A stretch of DNA of 64,000 bases from an uncultured Bacteroidia bacterium (GTDB taxonomy: Bacteria; Bacteroidota; Bacteroidia; Bacteroidales; UBA932). This document shows, in pieces, positions 18,039-26,418 of the stretch (the stretch's first letter is position 1; every line of letters begins with the position of its first letter). A program made the position numbers and the translations under genes. The stretch lies in the NCBI GenBank assembly GCA_902801205.1, contig CADCHE010000008.1:35457-99456 (forward strand), written 5' to 3'. The notes under the pieces were generated by a model. It had not been told where the DNA came from. It saw only the letters and a list, made by a program, of their open reading frames with translations, and ran no database searches.

Positions 18039-19154
18039 ATGGAAGAAAGATCGATTGACAGGCTCGCTCGTTACGTTATCCTGCTGGGCGGAATCGCCAT
18101 CGTCGCCGCGCTCTGCTGGTATTTCCGCAGCGTGCTCGGCTACATCGCCGGGGCCTTCGTGTTTTCCCTGATCGGACAGCCGGTCATGCACGGCCTTCGG
18201 AAAATCACCATCAAGGGGCACCGGGCACCGGACTGGTTGCTGGCCATCCTGACCATCATCCTGGTGCTCTCCGTCCTGCTGCTGCTGGTCCGGCAGGTGA
18301 TTCCGGTGGTGTCGGGCATCGTGCGGGAAACAGCGGCGATGCATGCGAACAACCACCCGGACGGCAACCTGATCGATATCCTGAACGGTTGGATCGTGAA
18401 TACGTTCCCGAACCTGGGCGGCGACTTCGACCTGGTCGGCTATGTGATGGACAAGCTCAAGGACTTGACGAACATCTCGCGCCTTTCCGGCGTGATCGGC
18501 TCCGTCGCCTCCGTCGCTTCCGGCATCGGCGTCGCCCTTTTCTCCATCGTCTTCATTTCGTTCTTCTTCATCAAGGACGAGCACCTCTTCAGCAAGATCG
18601 TCTGCGCCCTGGTTCCGGACCGTCTCGAGGAATCGGTCGGCAGCGCCGTGCTCGATGTCGAGCGGCTGCTTTCCCGCTATTTCATCGGCCTGCTCATCGA
18701 AGTGGTCGGCGTCGCCCTGGTCGACTTCCTCGGCCTGTGGCTGATCGCCCGCATCGGCGCGAACTATGCCCTGGGCATCGCCTTCATCGCCGGCCTGCTC
18801 AACGTCATCCCGTACGTCGGACCGCTCATCGGCGAGGTGCTGGGCGTGGTGCTCTGCGTGATCCTGAAAATCGGCACCGGCGCCGGCCTGGACGTGAACA
18901 TCTGGATCTTCGCCCTGGTGGTCCTGGGCATCATGCTCGCTGCGCAGCTGGTCGACAACTTCGTCTACCAGCCGGTCATCTATTCCAAGAGCATCCAGTC
19001 CACGCCGTTGGAAATCTTCATCGTCCTGCTGCTGGCGGGGACCGTCGGCGGCGTCTTCGGCATCTTCGTAGCCATTCCCGCCTATACGGTCGTCCGTGTG
19101 ATCGCCGCCCGTTTCTTCAGTGACAGGAAAGCCGTCAAAAGATTGATATCGTAA
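18039..19154 (+). CDS. AI-2E family (PerM-like) transporter
   Basis: 371-residue integral membrane protein. Eight hydrophobic segments in the family arrangement: two near the N terminus, one at about 70-90, a soluble stretch with short helices, then the C-terminal block including the conserved NVIPYVGPLIGEV motif (around residue 255) and QLVDNFVYQPVIYSK. Those motifs define the family; members include ion/proton antiporters as well as putative autoinducer exporters, so the substrate is not known. It starts 2 bp before the acyltransferase gene, suggesting one transcript. Confidence 0.88.
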   Translation: MEERSIDRLARYVILLGGIAIVAALCWYFRSVLGYIAGAFVFSLIGQPVMHGLRKITIKGHRAPDWLLAILTIILVLSVLLLLVRQVIPVVSGIVRETAAMHANNHPDGNLIDILNGWIVNTFPNLGGDFDLVGYVMDKLKDLTNISRLSGVIGSVASVASGIGVALFSIVFISFFFIKDEHLFSKIVCALVPDRLEESVGSAVLDVERLLSRYFIGLLIEVVGVALVDFLGLWLIARIGANYALGIAFIAGLLNVIPYVGPLIGEVLGVVLCVILKIGTGAGLDVNIWIFALVVLGIMLAAQLVDNFVYQPVIYSKSIQSTPLEIFIVLLLAGTVGGVFGIFVAIPAYTVVRVIAARFFSDRKAVKRLIS

Positions 19155-19156
19155 CC

Positions 19157-20275
19157 ATGCTGAACCGACTTGCCCCTTCCGGAAGGATCGTCTTCCTGGA
19201 CTATGCGCGCGTCGCCGCCTGCTTCCTCGTGATCCTGGTGCACGCCGCCGAAAATTTCTATGCCGCCGACGCCTCCGGCCTGGCGGGCAACATGACGTAC
19301 CTTGCCAATGAGGCCAACCGCTTCTGGGTGTCGTTCTACGACGGCCTGGCGAGGGTCTGCGTCCCGCTCTTCATGATTATTTCCTCGTACCTGCTGGTCC
19401 CGCTGAAGGAAGGGCAGACGATGGGGGCGTTCTACCGGAAGCGCTTCCTCCGCGTGGTCCCTCCGATGGTCTTCTTCATGCTCCTGTACACCTTCCTGCC
19501 GCTGCTCTGGGGCGGGATGACGGCGGAGCAGTCGATGCAGGACTTCCGCGGCCTGCCGCTGAACTTCCCCTCGATGGCCGGCCATCTCTGGTTCATGTAT
19601 CCGCTCCTGGGGCTCTACCTGTTCATGCCCGTGATCTCCCCGTGGCTCGAACGTGCCACCCGCAGGGAAGAGCAGGTGTTCCTGGGCATCTTCCTCCTGT
19701 CGACGTTCATGCCCTTCCTGCACCGTTTCGTACAGCCCTACCTGTGGGGTGAGTGCTTCTGGAACGGCTTCCATATGCTCTGGTACTTCTCCGGCTATAT
19801 CGGCTATCTGGTGCTGGCCCACTATGTCCGCTTCCACCTCGACTGGCCGGCCCGCAAGCGCCTGGCCGTCGGTGCGGCGGCGTTCCTGGCCGGCGCGGCG
19901 TTCACCGTCTGGTCATTCTACTGGAAGACGCCCCCGGGCGTCCTCGTCGAGACGCCCGTCGCCGAATGGGCCTGGGAGTTCTGCACGCCCAACGTGCTGT
20001 GCGCGACCTTCGGCGCCTTCCTGCTCTTTTCCTGCATCCGCCGGCCTTCCGCCGTGGTGGAGGGTACGTCACGCATTTCCTTCGGCATCTACCTGGTTCA
20101 CCTGTTCGTCCTGAACGTCTGGGTGCGCTTGCTGGTGGGTGAGGGCGGCGCTGCGGCGCCGGCCGTCCCCGTCGCGGCGGCCATCCCGCTCATCGCTCTC
20201 TGCACTTTCCTGTCCAGTGCGCTGATTGTCAAGGTGTTCTCACTGATTCCCGGCAGCCGCTGGCTGATTGGCTAG
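19157..20275 (+). CDS. Acyltransferase family 3 membrane protein
   Basis: 372-residue multi-pass membrane protein with the acyltransferase-3 signature at the N terminus (IVFLDYARVAACFLVILVHAAENF: conserved Arg and His), about ten TM segments and FGIYLVHLFVL near the C terminus. Such proteins O-acetylate or otherwise acylate surface polysaccharide, peptidoglycan or small molecules using a cytoplasmic acyl-CoA. The acceptor cannot be predicted. It follows the AI-2E permease by 2 bp. Confidence 0.88.
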   Translation: MLNRLAPSGRIVFLDYARVAACFLVILVHAAENFYAADASGLAGNMTYLANEANRFWVSFYDGLARVCVPLFMIISSYLLVPLKEGQTMGAFYRKRFLRVVPPMVFFMLLYTFLPLLWGGMTAEQSMQDFRGLPLNFPSMAGHLWFMYPLLGLYLFMPVISPWLERATRREEQVFLGIFLLSTFMPFLHRFVQPYLWGECFWNGFHMLWYFSGYIGYLVLAHYVRFHLDWPARKRLAVGAAAFLAGAAFTVWSFYWKTPPGVLVETPVAEWAWEFCTPNVLCATFGAFLLFSCIRRPSAVVEGTSRISFGIYLVHLFVLNVWVRLLVGEGGAAAPAVPVAAAIPLIALCTFLSSALIVKVFSLIPGSRWLIG

Positions 20276-20290
20276 GGGACCGCCTCGTTT

Positions 20291-20307
20291 TTGCAACCCG
20301 GTTGCAA
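20291..20307. promoter_or_regulatory. 17-bp palindromic operator (copy 1)
   Basis: TTGCAACCCGGTTGCAA is a perfect dyad of two 8-bp arms around a single C; its core is the 7-1-7 form TGCAACC-n-GGTTGCA typical of Fur-superfamily sites. It ends 11 nt before a -7-like box (20319-20326), the same distance as for the second copy upstream of the P-type ATPase gene (31414-31430). It therefore overlaps the -33 region and would repress. Confidence 0.65.
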
Positions 20308-20318
20308 GGAATAATTCC

Positions 20319-20326
20319 TTTCTTTG
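20319..20326 (+). promoter_or_regulatory. -7 element for the 7-TM protein gene
   Basis: TTTCTTTG differs from TAnnTTTG at the second base. It lies 18 nt before the ATG at 20345 and 11 nt after the palindromic operator. Confidence 0.4.
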
Positions 20327-20344
20327 CCGGCAAAAGTCGGCAAG

Positions 20345-21091
20345 ATGGATCATTTCAAGTTTTCAAGGAAACCTGCCGTCCCGGTCCGGACGGCGTTGCG
20401 TGAAGGGGTGGCCCCGCTGGGAGCGATCGTTCTCATCACCATCGGGCTCGTGGCGGTCTTCGCCCTGTGCCTGCATTTCGGCGCGGATCTTCCGCCGGTC
20501 ATTCCCGAACATCTTGACGACGGCGAGATGGTGGACCCGAACCCGCTCCGGTTCGCCTTCATGCTTGCGGCTTTCGTCCTCTCCTTCTTCCTGGCCCGCC
20601 ATGCGGACCGGCAGGGAGAGCGCGGGAAGGTTTTTCCCGCTTTCCTGACCGGGTATGCCGGCGGTACCCTGCTCTGGCAGTCGGTCGGGGAATGCTCCTG
20701 GCATTTCAGCATCGTCTGTGAAGAATACCTGATGTGTTTCCCGCACATCGAGGGCGCGTCCGCCCTCTTCCTTGTCATCATCACAGTCATTCTCCTGAAC
20801 TACTGCCGGAAACGCCATGCTTTCGGCTGGGGGGTCTGGGTCTTCGTCCTGTCGTTCGTCGGGAACTGGTTCGGCCATTTCCTGCAGATCGGCACGTTTC
20901 CCCTTGTCAGCGCCTGGATGGACGAACACGACTGGTACCTGCTGACCGGCGGCATCCTCGGGCCGGCCGTCGCACTGGCGGCGCTGGCCCTGAATTTCTT
21001 CTGGGCGCAGGACCGCAAGGCGCGCTATTGCTGCTGCCTGCTTCTGTATTTCGGAATCGGGATGATCGTCACCGGCGTGGGCGGGCTCTAG
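20345..21091 (+). CDS. Unknown 7-TM membrane protein under a predicted metal-type operator
   Basis: 248 residues, not recognised. The ATG at 20345 is used; the in-frame ATG at 20324 overlaps the promoter. About seven hydrophobic segments are visible (LGAIVLITIGLVAVFALCL; LRFAFMLAAFVLSFFLA; FPAFLTGYAGGTLLW; ALFLVIITVILLNYC; WGVWVFVLSFVGNWFGHFL; LTGGILGPAVALAALALNFFW; YCCCLLLYFGIGMIVTG). Candidate ligand residues lie near membrane faces: ECSWHFS, CEEYLMCFPH, NWFGH. The gene shares a 17-bp dyad and its promoter geometry with the zinc-type P-type ATPase gene at 31382-29457, so a metal-linked role is the best guess. Its TAG stop overlaps the mutY stop (CTAG). Confidence 0.7.
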   Translation: MDHFKFSRKPAVPVRTALREGVAPLGAIVLITIGLVAVFALCLHFGADLPPVIPEHLDDGEMVDPNPLRFAFMLAAFVLSFFLARHADRQGERGKVFPAFLTGYAGGTLLWQSVGECSWHFSIVCEEYLMCFPHIEGASALFLVIITVILLNYCRKRHAFGWGVWVFVLSFVGNWFGHFLQIGTFPLVSAWMDEHDWYLLTGGILGPAVALAALALNFFWAQDRKARYCCCLLLYFGIGMIVTGVGGL

Positions 21092-22110
21092 CGGCCGCCG
21101 GCCGCCTCGAGCAGCAGTTCGAACAGGCGGGGCTTTCCGTATCCGTCCAGGTCTTTTTCCGCGACCCAGACATACCCGTCCGGCAGGGCGGGCGGCGTCT
21201 GCGTCTCCATGAGATAGAAATCACAGAGCAGGATCCGGTGGGTGAGCACGTGCCTGACCGCTTTGCGCAGGAGGGTGATCCGGGCCTCGGGAAAGGCTGC
21301 CTGCAGGAACCCGTCGGGTGCGTCCTCATACGCCAGCGGCTCCCAAAGCCCCTGCCAGATGTCTCCGGACCCGCGGCGCCGGATGGCTGTCCTGCCGTCG
21401 CAGCGGACATGGACGTAGGTCAGCCGGCGGGTTTTCACCGCTACAGGACGTTTCTTCACCGGCAGCAGTGCCACGCGTCCCGTCCGCAGGGCTTCACATC
21501 CTTCCGCCAGCGGGCAGGAGCCACAGCCGGGTGAGACCGGTGTACACTGGAGGGCGCCGAAATCCATCATCCCCTGGTTGAAGGCGGATGCCTCTTCCGG
21601 CGGAAGCAAATCCTCGGCGAGTGTGCGGAAGGTCTTTGCCGCGGCGGTTGTCCCGATCTCTTCTGCAATGCCGAAATACCGGGCGAGTACCCGGTAGACG
21701 TTGCCGTCCACCACGGCGGCAGGCAGGCCGAAAGCGATCGAACCGATGGCCGCCGCCGTGTACGGGCCGACTCCCTTCAGCGCCAGGATCCCTTCATAGG
21801 TGTCCGGGAAACGTCCCTGCGCGACGATCTGCCGGGCGGCTGCATGGAGGTTGCGCGCGCGGCTGTAGTAGCCCAGCCCTTCCCACAGGCGCATCACCGC
21901 ATCCTCCGGGGCGGACGCCAGGTCGCCGACGGTCGGGAAGGCTTCCATGAAGCGCTCCCAATAGGCGGTGCCCTGCGCGATGCGCGTCTGCTGGAGGATG
22001 ATTTCGCTCAGCCAGATGGCGTACGGGTCGCGCGTCCTGCGCCAGGGCAGGTCACGGCCGTTTTCGGTGAACCATCGGAGGATGGTGCGGGTGAAGACGG
22101 GGTCTTTCAT
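21088..22110 (-). CDS. mutY: A/G-specific adenine DNA glycosylase MutY
   Basis: 340-residue base-excision repair enzyme removing adenine opposite 8-oxoguanine. Visible features: catalytic Glu in WLSEIILQQTR, helix-hairpin-helix LKGVGPYTAAAIGS, catalytic Asp in VVDGNVYRVLARYF, and the 4Fe-4S loop CTPVSPGCGSCPLAEGC (C-x6-C-x2-C-x5-C). The C-terminal NUDIX-like 8-oxoG recognition domain follows (IWQGLWEPLAYEDAP). The ATG at 22110 overlaps the TGA of the upstream outer-membrane gene by one base (TGATG); the longer open frame to 22491 is a shadow of that gene. Confidence 0.95.
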   Translation of the reverse strand: MKDPVFTRTILRWFTENGRDLPWRRTRDPYAIWLSEIILQQTRIAQGTAYWERFMEAFPTVGDLASAPEDAVMRLWEGLGYYSRARNLHAAARQIVAQGRFPDTYEGILALKGVGPYTAAAIGSIAFGLPAAVVDGNVYRVLARYFGIAEEIGTTAAAKTFRTLAEDLLPPEEASAFNQGMMDFGALQCTPVSPGCGSCPLAEGCEALRTGRVALLPVKKRPVAVKTRRLTYVHVRCDGRTAIRRRGSGDIWQGLWEPLAYEDAPDGFLQAAFPEARITLLRKAVRHVLTHRILLCDFYLMETQTPPALPDGYVWVAEKDLDGYGKPRLFELLLEAAGGR

Positions 22111-22865
22111 CAGAAGATCAGCCAAGTGATACCGGCGCCGACCCCGTACCAGCTCTTGAAGGCAGAAGCGCTGAGGTCCCCATATACATCGAGCTGTACG
22201 CGGGGGGAGGGGTGGAACGTGACGCCTCCTTCCACGAGATACTGCGGTGCATCTCCCTTGCGGAAGAAGTTGTTGCTCTCGACGAAGGCGCCGAGCCGGC
22301 CGGTGAAACCGTAGCTGACGCAGAGGGCGGCGTATCCGGCGGGTTCCGTGTCGATGCGGTCCCAGATGCTTCCCAGGTTCCATCCTACGCAGAACGCGTC
22401 GGTGAAGCTGTGTTCGCCAAGCAGCGTCAGGGAAGCGCCGGGCTTGTCGGGCCGGAAGGCAGGACTGGAGACGGGCAGGACGGCGTTGCAAAGGACGGCG
22501 ATCGCCGGCAGCGGGCCGTCTCCCTCCCAGATGCGGATCTTTGTTCCGAGCGAAAGGGGTTCGAGTCCGAAAATGTCGATTTCAGCAGGCCGCGTCTGCC
22601 TTTCCTGCGTCAGGTTCGCTTCCAGGCGCAGTTCCATCCATGGACAGAGGCCGAAACGGAGGAGGGAATTGTTCCAGTTGAAACTGCGCAGGCCGTCGTC
22701 GCGCAGGAAGGAAAGGCCCGTCTCCCATTGGAGGGCGTGGCGTGGAACGATATCGGTCCCCGTGGACATGCCCGGGCGGTCGGCGGAGACGAAATCCTCC
22801 GTTCCCTGCGCTGCTGCCGGGAGGGCCAGCGCGAGCAGGAGGAAGAGGGTCGGGAAAAACTTCAT
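22110..22865 (-). CDS. Outer-membrane beta-barrel protein, MetA-pathway/transporter-like
   Basis: 251-residue exported protein. Signal peptide MKFFPTLFLLLALALPAAAQ; the mature start FVSADRPGMSTGTDIVP and alternating amphipathic strands (LRLEANLTQ, GVTFHPSPRVQLDVYGDLS) fit the Phenol_MetA_deg-like outer-membrane family, and the chain ends with a hydrophobic aromatic (TWLIF). The ATG at 22865 was chosen for the signal peptide and for the -7 box just upstream. Coupled to mutY by a TGATG junction. The ligand, if any, is unknown. Confidence 0.75.
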   Translation of the reverse strand: MKFFPTLFLLLALALPAAAQGTEDFVSADRPGMSTGTDIVPRHALQWETGLSFLRDDGLRSFNWNNSLLRFGLCPWMELRLEANLTQERQTRPAEIDIFGLEPLSLGTKIRIWEGDGPLPAIAVLCNAVLPVSSPAFRPDKPGASLTLLGEHSFTDAFCVGWNLGSIWDRIDTEPAGYAALCVSYGFTGRLGAFVESNNFFRKGDAPQYLVEGGVTFHPSPRVQLDVYGDLSASAFKSWYGVGAGITWLIF

Positions 22866-22875
22866 GGTACGATGC

Positions 22876-22905
22876 TTTGTTTTGCAAAAATAAGGATTAT
22901 CTTTG
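22876..22905 (+). promoter_or_regulatory. Promoter of the iorAB operon
   Basis: TTTG (22876-22879), 18 nt, TATCTTTG (22898-22905): both boxes are exact matches to the Bacteroidetes consensus. The start codon at 22932 follows 26 nt after the -7 box. Confidence 0.65.
22885..22892 (-). promoter_or_regulatory. -7 element of the outer-membrane protein/mutY operon
   Basis: Minus-strand TATTTTTG (22892-22885) is a perfect TAnnTTTG, 19 nt before the start codon at 22865. No clear -33 TTTG is found at 19-21 nt. It lies inside the spacer of the divergent iorAB promoter, so the two promoters compete for space. Confidence 0.45.
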
Positions 22906-22931
22906 TATAACTGACTTACAAATTGAAACGG

Positions 22932-24536
22932 ATGACGGAAAAAAGACTTTTGCTGGGAGACGAGGCCATCGCGCTGGGCGCCCTCCATGCCGGTCTGTCC
23001 GGCGTGTACGCTTATCCGGGCACGCCTTCCACGGAGATTACAGAATTTATACAGAACGACCCTGCGGCCCGTGCGGACGGTGTCCGCTCCCGTTGGTGCA
23101 CCAATGAGAAAACGGCCATGGAAGCGGCACTCGGCATGTCCTACGCCGGCAAGCGCGCCCTGGTCTGCATGAAACACGTGGGCATGAATGTCTGTGCGGA
23201 CGCCTTCGTGAATGCGGCCGTGACGGGCGTGAATGGTGGCCTGGTGGTGCTGGCGGCCGACGATCCTTCGATGCATTCCTCACAGAATGAACAGGATTCC
23301 CGTTTCTACGGGCAGTTCGCGATGGTTCCGGTCCTCGAGCCTTCCGACCAGCAGGAAGCGTACGACATGATGTCTTATGCTTTCGATTTGTCAGAGCGGC
23401 TGCGCGAACCGGTGCTCGTGCGCATCGTCACGCGGCTCGCGCATTCCCGCGCGGCCGTCGCCGTGGGGGAGGGACGGGCGCAGAATCCGCTCTCTCCCGA
23501 CCGTGATCCCGGCCGCTGGGTGCTGTTGCCCGCCATCGCCCGGCGACAGTACGCCGCGCTGGTCGGCAAGCAGGAGGCGTTCCTGGCCGAGTCGCTTGCA
23601 TCTCCTTTCAACCGCCTGCCCGCCGCCGTGGCACCCGCCGACCTGGGCGTGGTTGCTGCCGGCATCGGTTATAATTATGTCAAGGAAACGGCTCCGGAAG
23701 GCGTACCTGTCCTGAAGGTGTCGCAATTCCCGCTGCCTGAAGCACAGGTGCGTGCCCTGGCAGCCGCCTGCCGCAGGATCCTCGTGGTCGAGGACGGCCA
23801 GCCGTTCGTGGAAACCGGCGTAAAGGGCCTGCTGGACGCCCGGTATCCCGTCCTGGGCCGTCTGACGGGCGACCTGCCGCGGACGGGCGAACTGACCCCG
23901 GACAATGTCGCCGCCGCGTTCGGGAAACGGAACATCCCGGCCTTCGCGCCGGCGAAGCACCTGGCGCCCCGCCCCCCGCAACTGTGCCAGGGCTGTGGTC
24001 ACCGCGATGTCTACACCGCCCTCGGCAAGGTCCTGGAAGGATTCCCGGACGCCCGCGTCTTCGGTGACATCGGCTGCTATACACTGGGGGCCCTGCCTCC
24101 TTTCCGGGCCATCGATTCCTGCGTGGATATGGGGGCGTCGATCACCATGGCCAAGGGTGCGGCCGACGCCGGCGTGCGTCCCGCGATCGCCGTCATCGGC
24201 GACTCGACGTTCACCCATTCCGGCATGACGGGCCTGCTGGATGCCGTAAACGACGGCTCCGCCATCACGGTCATCCTGAGCGACAACCTCACCACGGCGA
24301 TGACGGGCGGCCAGGACTCGGCCGGTACCCACAAGTTCGAGGCCATCTGCCTGGCGCTCGGCGTGGCACGGGAGCACCTGCACGTGGTAGAACCGCTGCC
24401 CAGGAACAGGGAGGAGATCACGCGCATCCTTCGGGAAGAGATTGCATATGAAGGCGTTTCCGTCATCATTCCCCAGCGGGAATGCATGCAGACCCTTCGG
24501 CGGAAAATGCGGAATCAGAAAAAGGAAGAGGCATGA
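22932..24536 (+). CDS. iorA: Indolepyruvate:ferredoxin oxidoreductase, alpha (TPP) subunit
   Basis: 534-residue large subunit of the enzyme that interconverts aryl-2-oxoacids (indolepyruvate, phenylpyruvate, hydroxyphenylpyruvate) with arylacetyl-CoA, CO2 and reduced ferredoxin. ATG 22932 preferred over TTG 22923. Residues 1-200 form the pyrimidine-binding domain (YPGTPSTEITEF, NEKTAMEAALG); the pyrophosphate-binding domain has CQGCGHRDVYTAL, GDIGCYTLG and GDSTFTHSGMTGLLDAVNDG. The chain stops after IIPQRECMQTLRRK; the C-terminal two-cluster ferredoxin domain found in longer IorA proteins is absent. Overlaps iorB by 4 bp and heads the arylacetate/aromatic amino-acid operon. Confidence 0.9.
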   Translation: MTEKRLLLGDEAIALGALHAGLSGVYAYPGTPSTEITEFIQNDPAARADGVRSRWCTNEKTAMEAALGMSYAGKRALVCMKHVGMNVCADAFVNAAVTGVNGGLVVLAADDPSMHSSQNEQDSRFYGQFAMVPVLEPSDQQEAYDMMSYAFDLSERLREPVLVRIVTRLAHSRAAVAVGEGRAQNPLSPDRDPGRWVLLPAIARRQYAALVGKQEAFLAESLASPFNRLPAAVAPADLGVVAAGIGYNYVKETAPEGVPVLKVSQFPLPEAQVRALAAACRRILVVEDGQPFVETGVKGLLDARYPVLGRLTGDLPRTGELTPDNVAAAFGKRNIPAFAPAKHLAPRPPQLCQGCGHRDVYTALGKVLEGFPDARVFGDIGCYTLGALPPFRAIDSCVDMGASITMAKGAADAGVRPAIAVIGDSTFTHSGMTGLLDAVNDGSAITVILSDNLTTAMTGGQDSAGTHKFEAICLALGVAREHLHVVEPLPRNREEITRILREEIAYEGVSVIIPQRECMQTLRRKMRNQKKEEA

Positions 24537-25108
24537 AGACGGATATCAAACTTTCCGGCGTAGGCGGACAGGGCATCCTGTCGATCGCCACGGTCATCGG
24601 TGAGGCGGCCACCCGCGCCGGCCTCCACCTCAAGCAGGCCGAAGTGCATGGCATGAGCCAGCGGGGCGGGGACGTGCAGAGCGACCTCCGCCTGAGTACG
24701 GAGGAGATCCACAGCGACCAGATTCCCCTGGGCGGCGCGGACCTCATCGTTTCGATGGAACCGATGGAAGCGTTGCGCTACCTGCCCTGGCTGGCGGCCG
24801 ACGGCTGCGTGGTCACCTCTTCGAAACCTTTCGTGAACATCCCCGACTATCCCGACCGGGATGCCCTGCTTGCAGAACTGGACGCCCTTCCGCAGGTCGT
24901 GCGCTGCGACATCGAGCAGGAAGCCCTCGCCCTCCACGCGCCTAAGAGCGCGAACATGGTCCTGCTGGGGATGGCGGCCCGCCGCCTGAAGATCCTTTCG
25001 CCGGATGACCTGCGGGCGGCGATCCGTTCCGTCTTTTTCCGGAAAGGGGAGAAGGTCGTTGAAGACAACCTGAAAGCATTCGACTGTGGCTATGAAAGTG
25101 TTCAGTGA
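24533..25108 (+). CDS. iorB: Indolepyruvate:ferredoxin oxidoreductase, beta (gamma-domain) subunit
   Basis: 191-residue small subunit with the 2-oxoacid:acceptor oxidoreductase gamma fold: KLSGVGGQGILSIATVIGEAA at the N terminus, HGMSQRGGDVQSDLRLS (about residue 40) and MEALRYLPWL. ATG 24533 overlaps the iorA stop as ATGA; an upstream in-frame ATG at 24482 lies inside iorA. Its 3' end overlaps the next gene by 17 bp, implying coupled translation. Confidence 0.9.
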   Translation: MKTDIKLSGVGGQGILSIATVIGEAATRAGLHLKQAEVHGMSQRGGDVQSDLRLSTEEIHSDQIPLGGADLIVSMEPMEALRYLPWLAADGCVVTSSKPFVNIPDYPDRDALLAELDALPQVVRCDIEQEALALHAPKSANMVLLGMAARRLKILSPDDLRAAIRSVFFRKGEKVVEDNLKAFDCGYESVQ

Positions 25109-26414
25109 CGCCCTTGTGGAAGAGGCCCGCGTCGAGAGCCGCGTCGCCGACCTGTCCCGTGCCACCATCGGGGAGATCCTCCTGGTAGCCCAGTATCTCG
25201 AACGCAAGACCGGCATCCCTTTCATCCGGATGGACCAGGGGTCGCCCGGCCTTCCGCCCAACCGGCTGGGCGTCGCAGCGGAAAAAGAAGCGCTGGACCG
25301 CGGTGTCGGTGCGCAGTATCCGCCTGCCGACGGCGTCCCTGAACTGAAGGAAGCCGCGTCGGCCTTCGTGAAAGCATTCATCGACATCGACATCAGCCCG
25401 CGTTCCTGCATCCCCACAACCGGCTCCGTCGCCGGTTCGTTCGGAGCGTTCATCGCCTGCACCCAGCGGATTCCGGGCAAAGACAAAGTCCTGTTCATCG
25501 ACCCGGGGTTCCCGATCCAGAAGTCGCAGCTCCGTGTCCTGGGCATTTCCTGGAAGGAGTTCGACATCTATCCGTACCGCGGGGCCGGCCTGCGGGCGAA
25601 GCTCGAGGAGGAACTCTCCGCGGGCGACGTGGCCGCCATCGTGTACTCCAATCCGAATAACCCTGCCTGGATCTGCCTCGAAGACAGTGAATTGCAGGTG
25701 ATTGGCGAGCTGGCGACGATGTACGATGCCGTCGTCATGGAAGACCAGGCCTATTTCTGCATGGACTACCGCCGCGACCTCGGCCATCCGTATCGGGCGC
25801 CCTTCGTGCCCACGGTCGCCCGCTACACGGACAATTACATCCTCCTGCTGTCCTCCTCCAAGATTTTCAGCTATGCGGGCCAGCGTATAGCCCTGCTCTG
25901 CATCAGCGACGCCCTCTTCGACCGGCAGTATCCGGCGTTGGCGGCGCGCTATCTCGACGCCGGCGTTTTCGGCGCCACCCTGACGGCCTCCATCCTCTAT
26001 ATGATGACGAGCGGCTGCACGGCCTCCACGCAGTACGCCTACGCGCGTATGCTCACGCTTTCCTGCGAAGGTGCCATCGATTTCGTGGAGGACACCCGTG
26101 TGTATGAGCGTCATGCCCGCCGTATGAAGCAGATCTTCTGCGACAATGGGTTCCGGGTGGTCTACGACCATGACGTGACCCTTCCCGTGGGGGACGGGTT
26201 CTTCTTTACCCTGGGCTATGGCGACCTCTCCGGCGGCGAATTGCTCCGCGAACTGCTGCACTATGGCGTCAGCGCCATCTCCCTGTCCACCACGGGCAGC
26301 CTGCAGCAGGGGGTGCGCGGCTGCACCAGCCGGATGCGCGACGATTTGTATCCCCTGCTGGAGGAGCGCATGCGCGCTTTCCGGGAGGACCATCCGCTGA
26401 ACGAAACGAACTGA
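25092..26414 (+). CDS. Class I/II pyridoxal-phosphate aminotransferase
   Basis: 440-residue fold-type I aminotransferase. Features: substrate/cofactor region GVGAQYPPADGVPELKEAA, IVYSNPNNPAW (Asn of the PLP pocket), VVMEDQAYF (Asp pairing with the PLP nitrogen) and the Schiff-base Lys257 in SSSKIFSYAGQR. Start ATG 25092 is used instead of GTG 25086. Its position between iorB and two phenylacetate-CoA ligases suggests that it interconverts aromatic amino acids and aryl-pyruvates. Confidence 0.88.
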   Translation: MKVFSDALVEEARVESRVADLSRATIGEILLVAQYLERKTGIPFIRMDQGSPGLPPNRLGVAAEKEALDRGVGAQYPPADGVPELKEAASAFVKAFIDIDISPRSCIPTTGSVAGSFGAFIACTQRIPGKDKVLFIDPGFPIQKSQLRVLGISWKEFDIYPYRGAGLRAKLEEELSAGDVAAIVYSNPNNPAWICLEDSELQVIGELATMYDAVVMEDQAYFCMDYRRDLGHPYRAPFVPTVARYTDNYILLLSSSKIFSYAGQRIALLCISDALFDRQYPALAARYLDAGVFGATLTASILYMMTSGCTASTQYAYARMLTLSCEGAIDFVEDTRVYERHARRMKQIFCDNGFRVVYDHDVTLPVGDGFFFTLGYGDLSGGELLRELLHYGVSAISLSTTGSLQQGVRGCTSRMRDDLYPLLEERMRAFREDHPLNETN

Positions 26415-26418
26415 CGAT

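Noticed and set aside
18039-19154. Autoinducer-2 exporter with quorum-sensing role
   Set aside because: Family name only; members transport different substrates and no luxS or lsr gene is in the window.
22932-25108. Pyruvate or 2-oxoglutarate:ferredoxin oxidoreductase
   Set aside because: Domain order and the aminotransferase/phenylacetate-CoA ligase neighbours fit the aryl-oxoacid (Ior) type better.
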